From an uncultured Pseudomonadota bacterium (GTDB lineage: Bacteria; Myxococcota_A; UBA796; SXON01), in contig CAJBVW010000101.1 of NCBI GenBank assembly GCA_903959175.1, forward strand, positions 1 through 45,721: DNA of 45,721 nt, given 5' to 3'. Shown piece by piece: positions 23,941 to 30,261 of the stretch. Every line of letters starts with the position of its first letter. The first letter of the stretch is position 1. Below the pieces are notes generated by a model, which was not told the origin of the DNA, made no database searches, and saw only the letters and a list, made by a program, of their open reading frames with translations. A program made the translations under genes and the position numbers.

Positions 23941-24303
23941 TTACTCCAGCTCGTCCCACTTCTCGAGGCGGCCGGCGGCGAGGGCCACCGGGTACTTCTC
24001 GGCGTTCCGGGCGATCTTGGCCTCGGTCGCCGCCGCGAGGTCGATCCCCGCGGCCTCGCAGAGGTTCAGCAGCGAGATGAACACGTCGGCGGCCTCGTCC
24101 GCGACCCGGGGCGCGCGGCTGGCGACCGCGGGCTGCGGGCCCTCGTCCGCGCTCCAGAGGTAGAGCTCCAGCAGCTCGCCGGCCTCGACCGACACGGCCA
24201 TCGCGAGGTTGCGAGGGGAGTGGTAGCGGCTCCAGTCGCGCTCGGCGTTGAAGGCGCGGAGCCGCGCGCGGAGCTCGGAGATCGCGGTGGTGGCGTCGTT
24301 CAC
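23941..24303 (-). CDS. MazG-type nucleotide pyrophosphohydrolase (dCTPase-like)
   Basis: A 120-residue all-alpha NTP-PPase of the dCTPP1/RS21-C6-like MazG group, which hydrolyses (d)NTPs, often dCTP or modified dCTP, to the monophosphate. The signature is W24-x2-YHSPRNLAMAV followed by the metal-binding E40-x2-E43 and E70-x2-D73 (VADEAADVFISLL). GTG 24303 overlaps the HTTM gene's stop as GTGA, making this the last gene of a three-gene minus-strand operon. A house-cleaning role is the family expectation; the link to HTTM is positional only. Confidence 0.9.
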   Translation of the reverse strand: MNDATTAISELRARLRAFNAERDWSRYHSPRNLAMAVSVEAGELLELYLWSADEGPQPAVASRAPRVADEAADVFISLLNLCEAAGIDLAAATEAKIARNAEKYPVALAAGRLEKWDELE

Positions 24304-25187
24304 GCGGGCCCCCGGAGCGCACGGGCGCGCGCGTAGAGGCCGCGGGCGACCTCGGGGTGGAGGAGCACGGGGTAGGCCGAGAGCGCCACCCAGCTGAAGG
24401 GGCCGACGTTCATCAGGGCGGCGATCCCGAGGTGGAAGCTGGCGCCGAGCGCGAGCAGCCACGGGTTGACGCGGCGCGACCACACCAGGAGCGGGAAGGT
24501 GATCTCGAAGAGGACGGTGGCCCAGCCCATCGGGGCGACGAGCCACTGCTGCCCGCTGACCCACACGGCGATCGCGCCGCCGCCGAAGTAGTGATGGAGG
24601 AGGTGCAACGCCAGCACCTCACCTGTCCACCACGCGGGCTCCTCCAGGAGCTTCAGCCAGCCGGTCGAGCCGTAGATGCCGACGAAGACGACAACGAGGA
24701 GCCAGCGCGACGCGGGGCTGCGCCACTTCGTCGTCAGCGCGCGCTCGCTCGCCGGGGAGAGGAGCAGCGCGAGGGAGATCCAGAGGCCGAGGCGATCGTG
24801 GGCCTTGATGTTCAGGGCCTCGGCGGCGAGGAGGACCCAGTCCGCGCAGAGCCACAGCAGCAGCCCCGGCCGCATCCAGCGCCCGCCGACGAGCACCCCG
24901 AGGAGGCCCAGGACGCCGAGGCCCCAGAGCCCCCACGCCGTGGGGAGCGTGACGCGGACGGTGTCGGCGAGGAAGAAGGGCCAGCTCGAGAAGACCATGT
25001 CGGAGGAGGCGTAGGCGTCCGCCAGCGCGGGGGCGCGGGCGAGCATCGACCACAAGGACACGACGCCGAACACGAGCCGGGTAGCGGCCCACCCGCCGGA
25101 CCAGACGGGGGCGTAGAGGCGGTCGAGCCAGGACTCCGCCGGCGCTTCGGCGGGGGGCGCGGGGAGGGGGGCCACGGCGCCGCTCAC
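24300..25187 (-). CDS. HTTM-domain membrane protein (vitamin K-dependent carboxylase-like)
   Basis: A 295-residue polytopic membrane protein matching the HTTM domain, the membrane part of vitamin K-dependent gamma-carboxylases found widely in bacteria. Hydrophobic segments run throughout (for example LWGLGVLGLLGVLVGG, LLVVVFVGIYGSTGWLKL and FHLGIAALMNVGPFSWVALSAYPVLL), with the family-like FHLGIAALMNVGPFSW near 252-267. There is no C-terminal lumenal domain, so carboxylase activity is not implied; bacterial HTTM proteins have unknown roles. GTG 25187 overlaps the preceding gene's stop as GTGA, and the stop overlaps the MazG start likewise. Confidence 0.85.
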   Translation of the reverse strand: MSGAVAPLPAPPAEAPAESWLDRLYAPVWSGGWAATRLVFGVVSLWSMLARAPALADAYASSDMVFSSWPFFLADTVRVTLPTAWGLWGLGVLGLLGVLVGGRWMRPGLLLWLCADWVLLAAEALNIKAHDRLGLWISLALLLSPASERALTTKWRSPASRWLLVVVFVGIYGSTGWLKLLEEPAWWTGEVLALHLLHHYFGGGAIAVWVSGQQWLVAPMGWATVLFEITFPLLVWSRRVNPWLLALGASFHLGIAALMNVGPFSWVALSAYPVLLHPEVARGLYARARALRGPA

Positions 25188-25678
25188 AGGGGCCTCCCCT
25201 GGGGGAGGGACACGTCGCGCGCGCAGGACCAGTCCAGCAGCTCCTCCGAGGTGAGGCCCCGTCGGCGCGAACCGCTGGAGCCGAGCGTCTTCTTCCAGCG
25301 GTCGACGGAGAAACGCGCGCGGGTCGGGTGGTCGGGGTGGCGGCCGCAGGTGGCGGCGGCGAGGACGCGCATGCGGGCCGTCGACTTCCAGAAGCTCGTG
25401 CGGGCGTAGCGGGGGCCGGACTCCCACCGCGTGGGGAAGAGGGCCTCGAGGTCGATGGGTGTCCACGCGCCCGCGACCTCCACCTCGGCGCGGACCACGG
25501 AGTGACCAGGATCGCGCAGGGTGAACATCTGCCAGGTGGCGAACCAGCGCGCGAGCGAGGGCTCCCCCTCGCCGAGGGCGTTCTTCCAGCACCAGCCGTT
25601 GTAGCCGGCGAGCAGGACGAGGCACGCGAGGATGGGGATCCGGAGCGCGGGCGGGGTGGTGCGGGCGTCGAGCGTCAT
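25184..25678 (-). CDS. Membrane-anchored protein, HTTM partner, unknown function
   Basis: A 164-residue protein with one N-terminal hydrophobic anchor (PILACLVLLAGYNGWCW, near 14-30) and a soluble remainder containing FATWQMFTLRDPGHSVVRAEVE and a basic C-terminal half. Small proteins of this layout are often found beside HTTM genes; I know of no assigned function. It is the first gene of the HTTM-MazG operon and lies back-to-back with the haem lipoprotein gene, with 45 bp between starts. Confidence 0.75.
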   Translation of the reverse strand: MTLDARTTPPALRIPILACLVLLAGYNGWCWKNALGEGEPSLARWFATWQMFTLRDPGHSVVRAEVEVAGAWTPIDLEALFPTRWESGPRYARTSFWKSTARMRVLAAATCGRHPDHPTRARFSVDRWKKTLGSSGSRRRGLTSEELLDWSCARDVSLPQGRPL

Positions 25679-25705
25679 CCGGGCCCTGGTTGATCGTGGG
25701 GGCCT

Positions 25706-25715
25706 TCGCTATCAT
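25706..25715. promoter_or_regulatory. Candidate bidirectional promoter core between divergent genes
   Basis: GCTATCAT reads as -10 TATCAT (25710-25715) for the plus gene, 8 nt before ATG 25724. The complementary strand reads ATGATAGCGA, giving TAGCGA (25711-25706) for the minus gene, 27 nt before its ATG. Overlapping -10 elements of this sort are typical of bidirectional bacterial promoters. Confidence 0.45.
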
Positions 25716-25723
25716 GCTGGCCG

Positions 25724-26944
25724 ATGCTCCGTGCCTGCGACGCCCTGACGCTGGTCGTCGCCGCCTTCGCGCTCGCGGCGGGGGGCTGCGCGCGGCCCCT
25801 CGACGCGTCGGCGTCGGCGCCCCTCGTCGTGGAGGCGTGGTGGGTGCCGTCTACCGAGGGCCTCACCTGGGCCGAGGCGCGCGCGGGCCTCTGGTGGGCG
25901 CTCTCGAACCTCGGCGCGGCGCCCCCCGCGGACGAGGCCGGCCTCTCTCACGTGGTGGAGTCCGAGGACGGCGTGACGTTCACCCTCGACTTTGGCGCGG
26001 TGGGCCTCCCCGAGGCGAGCCTGCCGGCCGTGGAGGCCGCGCTCGCGCCGGTGCGCGCGTGGTCGGTCGACGAGGGCCCCGTGGACGTCGGCCGGATCCT
26101 CCTCGCGACCCTCTACGAGCCCGGCCGCTACTACGCGATCACGGGGGCGTGCCCCACGCTGGACGCCTGGCGTGCCGCCCGTCAGGTGGCGGATCCGCCG
26201 CTCTACGCCGTGACCCTCTCGCTCCTCGTCGACGGCGATCGCCTCGTCGCGCTGAACCCCGCGCCCGCGCCGACGGCCGCACCTGACCTCTCGGTCCTCG
26301 GCTGGCTGGCGGCCGAGGGGGAGGGGAGCCTCGCGGACGGCAGCTTCGTCGCGGAGGAATTCGAGACGGCGGACGTGATGGCGAACGGCCAGGCCCGCTA
26401 CGCGGTGTACACGCAGGAGGGGGAGCTCCGCGCGGCCGGCGCCGCGAGCCCCGCGGGGCAGCCCGGGAAGTGCATGTGGTGCCACGAGGCCGGGATCCAG
26501 CCGGGCACCCCGGACAACCCCTCGGCCGAGGGCTACCTCGACTACGACGCGTTCGTGGCGGAGGTCGACGCGGCGGAGGCGCTCCTGTCCGTCGTGCGTG
26601 ACGCCCAGCCCACCGCGCTCGACTGGCGCTACCCCACGCACGAGTGGGCCGAGCACCTCACCGCCACCTTCCTCGCGCCTGCTCCCGCGCGGGTCGCGCG
26701 CGAGTGGGGCGTCGGCATCGAGGAGGTGTACGCCGAGGGCCTCGCGACGCACACCAACGGCGAGTTCCCGGAGTGGGGCGAGCTCTACACGCGCGCGGAC
26801 GTCGACGCGGCGCGGGCACGGCGGCAGCCCGGGTGGGCGCCCCTGGCCCTGCCGCCCTCCGACCGCGAGCTCGACCCCGCGTGGCCCCTCTTCGGCGCAG
26901 AGGACCTCGCTTGTTCGCCCAGCGAGGCGACGGACGCGGGTTAG
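25724..26944 (+). CDS. Putative c-type haem lipoprotein
   Basis: A 406-residue protein with a conventional lipoprotein signal (MLRACDALTLVVAAFALAAGGC, cut into two parts at Leu11 for reading: core VVAAFALAAGGC, Cys22). One c-type haem motif, CMWCH (C250, C253, H254), is embedded in a GQPGKCMWCHEAG context typical of small cytochrome c modules; no second CxxCH is present. The N-terminal 230 residues are unassigned. A distal Met ligand is not obvious. Periplasmic electron transfer or peroxide or sensor roles are possible. The start is supported by TATCAT 8 nt upstream. Confidence 0.75.
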   Translation: MLRACDALTLVVAAFALAAGGCARPLDASASAPLVVEAWWVPSTEGLTWAEARAGLWWALSNLGAAPPADEAGLSHVVESEDGVTFTLDFGAVGLPEASLPAVEAALAPVRAWSVDEGPVDVGRILLATLYEPGRYYAITGACPTLDAWRAARQVADPPLYAVTLSLLVDGDRLVALNPAPAPTAAPDLSVLGWLAAEGEGSLADGSFVAEEFETADVMANGQARYAVYTQEGELRAAGAASPAGQPGKCMWCHEAGIQPGTPDNPSAEGYLDYDAFVAEVDAAEALLSVVRDAQPTALDWRYPTHEWAEHLTATFLAPAPARVAREWGVGIEEVYAEGLATHTNGEFPEWGELYTRADVDAARARRQPGWAPLALPPSDRELDPAWPLFGAEDLACSPSEATDAG

Positions 26945-26947
26945 CTT
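26942..26947 (+). promoter_or_regulatory. Candidate -10 box TAGCTT overlapping the upstream stop codon
   Basis: TAGCTT begins with the TAG stop of the haem lipoprotein gene and ends 6 nt before ATG 26954, so the glycosyltransferase could be transcribed leaderless on its own. The identical hexamer with identical spacing precedes the small membrane gene at 36720. Confidence 0.45.
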
Positions 26948-26953
26948 GGGGCG

Positions 26954-27940
26954 ATGGACGATCGTGTCGGTTGGTTGTTGCCCGTCCGCGACGCCGCGCG
27001 CTGGCTTGCAGAGGCCGTCACCTCGGCGCTGGACGCGTGCGGCCCGGACGACGTGGTCCTCGTCGTGGACGATGGCAGTCGCGACGATCCGCTCGCGGTG
27101 CTCCCGGTGGACCCCCGCTTGCGCGTCCTCCAGCAGCCGCCGCTCGGCATCGTCGCCGCGATGGAGCGCGGCCGCCGCGCCCTCGACACCCCGCTCCTCG
27201 CGCGCCTCGACGCGGACGACGTGGCACTGCCGGGGCGGATCCCCGCCCAGCGCGCGCGCATGGCCGCCGATCCCTCCCTCGGGGCCGTCGGCGGGCGCGC
27301 CCGGATGCGCGCGGACACGGGCGAGGTGCCCGAGGGCATGCGCGTCTACACCGAGTGGGTCAACGGGCTCGACGATCCGCGCGTGGGGCTGCTCGTGGAG
27401 AGCCCGCTGTTCCACCCGGCGGTGACCATGCGCGCCGCTGCGGTGGAGGCCGTGGGCGGCTACCGCGACGGGCCCTTCCCCGAGGACTACGACCTCTGGC
27501 TCCGCCTCGCGGCCGCCGGCTACGGGCTCGCGGCCGTCCCGGAGGACGTGGTCCTCCTCCGCGACCGCCCCGGCCGGCTCACGCGCACCGATCCCCGCTA
27601 TGCGCGCGCCGCGTTCCTCCCGTTGAAGCTGGCGTGGGTGGGGCAGGTGCTCCTCCCCGAGCGCCGCCGCGTCGTGGTATGGGGCGCGGGGCAGGCCGGT
27701 ACGCCCTGGATCCGCTGGCTGGTCGAGAAGGGGCACGACGTGCGCGCCGCGCTCGACCTGAAGCCGGGGACGACCCGCCACGGCGTGCCCATCCTCCGGC
27801 CCGAGGCGCTGGCGGAGCTCACCTTCGACCTCCTGCTCGTCGCCGTCGGCTCACGCGGCGCGCGGGCCGAGATCCGGGCGCGCATCGCGGCGCTGCGGCC
27901 GGAGCTGGTCGAGGGGCGGGACTGGTGGGCCGTCGCGTGA
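26954..27940 (+). CDS. Family 2 glycosyltransferase fused to a Rossmann-type domain
   Basis: A 328-residue protein. Residues 1 to about 215 are a GT-A glycosyltransferase of family 2: VVDDGSRDD at 37-45, the DxD metal motif at Asp86-Asp88 (ARLDADDV), and the catalytic-base region FPEDYDLWLRL (Glu177, Asp178). From about 238 a second domain begins with a dinucleotide-binding loop VVVWGAGQAG (Gly244-Gly249), continuing through HGVPILRPEAL and LLLVAVGSRGARAEIRARI. It resembles the N-terminal domain of PglD-like transferases or the C-terminal domain of sugar C-methyltransferases. The fusion suggests sugar transfer tied to sugar modification or to nucleotide sensing. It is cytoplasmic; the acceptor is unknown. 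Confidence 0.9.
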   Translation: MDDRVGWLLPVRDAARWLAEAVTSALDACGPDDVVLVVDDGSRDDPLAVLPVDPRLRVLQQPPLGIVAAMERGRRALDTPLLARLDADDVALPGRIPAQRARMAADPSLGAVGGRARMRADTGEVPEGMRVYTEWVNGLDDPRVGLLVESPLFHPAVTMRAAAVEAVGGYRDGPFPEDYDLWLRLAAAGYGLAAVPEDVVLLRDRPGRLTRTDPRYARAAFLPLKLAWVGQVLLPERRRVVVWGAGQAGTPWIRWLVEKGHDVRAALDLKPGTTRHGVPILRPEALAELTFDLLLVAVGSRGARAEIRARIAALRPELVEGRDWWAVA

Positions 27941-27961
27941 GCGCGCGCGGCCGCCGTCGCT

Positions 27962-29044
27962 TCAAAAGCCGACGCCCGCCTCGATGCCGGCGTAGCTGAC
28001 CACGTAGGGGTTGATGTAGCCGGCGAAGATGTCGCCGCCGAGCTTCAGCTGGAGGTAGACGCGGCTGTTCGTCATCCGGCCGAGCATGAGCCCGCCCTGC
28101 CCGTAGACGCCGGCGCCGAACCCGAAGTCGTCGTAACCGCCGATACGCGGCCCGCCGCCACCGCCGGCGTAGAACGCCGTTCCACCCTTGGAGGGGAAGA
28201 TGTGCGAGAGGCCGACCTCGGCGAAGGCCATGCCGAAGGTGCGGTCGGCCGTGAGGCCCATCGGGACGGTGAAGCCGGCCGCCACCTCGAGGAAGCGGTC
28301 CTTCTTCTCCTGACGCCAGGTGAAGGTGTTCGTCAGCGAGAGGCCGAAGCCGGGCCAGAGCGGGCCGAGGACGCCGAGCTTGAAGCCGGGGAGGCTCGTG
28401 CTGCGCGGGCGGCGGGGCGCCGCGGTGGAGGGGGTCGGCGCGGTCGAGGCGGCGGGGCTGGAGGCGCTGACCGGGAGCCGCGAGGCCGGGACGCTCTCGA
28501 GCGGGACGCGGGCGGCGAGGGCGCGCGCGATGCGGTCGAAGGTGCCGGGGAGGGCGTCGAGCCCGTTGGCGACGCTCTCCAGGCGCTGGGTCACCACCGC
28601 GGCGGCGTCGCGCTCGATGACGGTGACGTAGATCTCCTTGTCGAGCCGCACCAGATCGAGGGTGATCCACCGGGTGCACGCGAGCGAGAGGCACGCGGCC
28701 TGGAGGCCCTGGTCGTCGCTGAAGGTGATGGCGGCGCGGACGCGCTCCTCGTCGGCCGGGGCCTGCCCAGCGGCCATCTCGTAGCGGCGGCGGAAGAGGA
28801 TCTCCGCGGCGCGGACCTCGGCCGTGGTGAGGTTGGCCGCGCGCGCGGGGAACACGACGGTCGGGACGTAGGAGCTGAGGACCGGTGCGGCCTCGGTGGG
28901 GGCGGGCGCGGGTGCGGCGGGGGTGGTCGCAGGCACGGCGGGCGAGGGCACGGCGGGCGTGGTCGCGGCGGGGACGGCCGTAGGCGGGGCGGCCGGCGCG
29001 TCCTGGGCGGACGCGAGGGCGGAGAGCAGAAGCAGGGCGAACAT
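27962..29044 (-). CDS. Outer membrane beta-barrel protein with N-terminal periplasmic domain
   Basis: A 360-residue exported protein. The signal peptide is MFALLLLSALASA. An Ala/Pro/Thr-rich linker (about 15-55) leads to a periplasmic alpha/beta domain (about 60-175, with CLSLACTRWITLDLVRLDKEIYV), a second Pro/Ser linker, and a C-terminal region (about 220-360) of alternating Gly/aromatic strands ending in Phe (GIEAGVGF), the usual last residue of outer membrane barrels. The two Cys at about 117 and 122 could pair. A GGAG Shine-Dalgarno precedes ATG 29044, and TAGTCT at 29075-29070 is a possible -10. Function is unknown. Confidence 0.72.
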   Translation of the reverse strand: MFALLLLSALASAQDAPAAPPTAVPAATTPAVPSPAVPATTPAAPAPAPTEAAPVLSSYVPTVVFPARAANLTTAEVRAAEILFRRRYEMAAGQAPADEERVRAAITFSDDQGLQAACLSLACTRWITLDLVRLDKEIYVTVIERDAAAVVTQRLESVANGLDALPGTFDRIARALAARVPLESVPASRLPVSASSPAASTAPTPSTAAPRRPRSTSLPGFKLGVLGPLWPGFGLSLTNTFTWRQEKKDRFLEVAAGFTVPMGLTADRTFGMAFAEVGLSHIFPSKGGTAFYAGGGGGPRIGGYDDFGFGAGVYGQGGLMLGRMTNSRVYLQLKLGGDIFAGYINPYVVSYAGIEAGVGF

Positions 29045-29128
29045 CTTCCCGGGTCTCCAGGGTCGTTGCAGACTACCAGCTAACGTGTCGGGCCGCGCCC
29101 CCCGCGCTCCGAGGGGCCCGCCGGCCGA

Positions 29129-30223
29129 CTAGGCCGGGGCCGGGAACCGTGCCTCGAGCATCCCGGCCACCTCCTCGGCGACCTCGGGGCGCGCGAGGGT
29201 CTTGGCGGCGGCGGCCATCGCGACGCGGCGGGGCTCATCCGCCATCAGGGCGCCGATCTGGGTGCTCACGGCCGCGGTGTCCATCCCGCCTTCGAGCACC
29301 ACCACCGCGGCGCCCGCGCGCTCGAGCCCGCGCGCATTCTCCTCCTGGTGGTTGTCCGTGACGTTCGGAGAAGGGAGGAGCACGGAGGCCTTTCCGACGG
29401 CGCAGAGCTCGGCGAGCGTGCTGGATCCGGAGCGGCACACGACGAGGTCGGCGACGGCGAAGGCGTCCGCCATGCGGTCCTCGTATCCGCGCAACACGAC
29501 GCCGGCGGGGAGGGTGCCGTAGGCGGCGCGGACCTCCGCCTCGTAGCGGGGGCCGGTGACGTGGAGGATCTGGTAGGCGCGGGCGGGGTCCCGCGCGAGG
29601 GCGATGGTGAGCTCGTTGAGCTTCGCGGCGCCGAGGGAGCCGCCCACCGCGACGAGCACGGGGCGGGCCGGGTCGAGGCCGTACCGGGCCGCCGCCGCTC
29701 CGCGTTCGCCCTGGAGGATCGTGGGGTTGACCGGGCAGCCGACGACCTGCTTCTCGGCGGTGCCGGGGAGCCGGCTCGCGGTCTCCTTGTAGGTCAGCAG
29801 CACCAGCTTCGCGACGCGCGCGCACAGCCGGTTCGCGAGGCCGGGCGCGACGTTCGACTCGTGGATCGCGGCGGGGATCCCGAGCGTCCAGGCGGCGAGC
29901 ACGGTGGGCGCCATCACGTAGCCGCCGACGCCGAGCACGAGCGTGGCGCGGTCGGCCTTCAGGAAGGCGCGGGCCTGCATCACCGAGCGGAGGAGCGAGC
30001 CCGCGAACCGCACCTTCGCAAGGAGGCCGGCGCGGGGGAACTGCGCGGCGTCCACCCCGCGGAAGGGGTAGCCGCGGGCGGGGGCGACGCGGCCTTCGAG
30101 CCGGGCGGCGTCCCCGTAGTAGTGCAGGGAGTGGCCGTGGGTGCGCAGGGCGTCCCCCATCGCGAGCGCGGGGTAGACGTGCCCGCCGGTGCCGCCGCCG
30201 GCGAGGATGACGGTGTGTGCCAT
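29129..30223 (-). CDS. murG: UDP-GlcNAc:undecaprenyl-pyrophosphoryl-MurNAc-pentapeptide transferase MurG
   Basis: A 364-residue GT28 family enzyme that makes lipid II on the cytoplasmic face of the inner membrane for peptidoglycan synthesis. Motifs in order: GGGTGGHVYPAL (residues 9-20), the LGVGGYVMAP loop, HESNVAPGLANR, VAVGGSLGA, and the UDP-GlcNAc-binding VCRSGSSTLAEL with a later NHQEENAR. Length is normal. It is not in a dcw cluster: its neighbours are a MopE lipoprotein and a barrel protein. ATG 30223 has no Shine-Dalgarno but a TAGACG -10-like box ends 8 nt upstream. Confidence 0.97.
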   Translation of the reverse strand: MAHTVILAGGGTGGHVYPALAMGDALRTHGHSLHYYGDAARLEGRVAPARGYPFRGVDAAQFPRAGLLAKVRFAGSLLRSVMQARAFLKADRATLVLGVGGYVMAPTVLAAWTLGIPAAIHESNVAPGLANRLCARVAKLVLLTYKETASRLPGTAEKQVVGCPVNPTILQGERGAAAARYGLDPARPVLVAVGGSLGAAKLNELTIALARDPARAYQILHVTGPRYEAEVRAAYGTLPAGVVLRGYEDRMADAFAVADLVVCRSGSSTLAELCAVGKASVLLPSPNVTDNHQEENARGLERAGAAVVVLEGGMDTAAVSTQIGALMADEPRRVAMAAAAKTLARPEVAEEVAGMLEARFPAPA

Positions 30224-30231
30224 GGGGCCGT

Positions 30232-30237
30232 CGTCTA
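30232..30237 (-). promoter_or_regulatory. Candidate -10 box TAGACG upstream of murG
   Basis: On the minus strand GGTTAGACG ends 8 nt before ATG 30223. The same GGTTAGACG sequence precedes asd (7 nt spacing), which argues against chance. Confidence 0.5.
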
Positions 30238-30261
30238 ACCGGAAACGTAGGCGCTCGGCGG

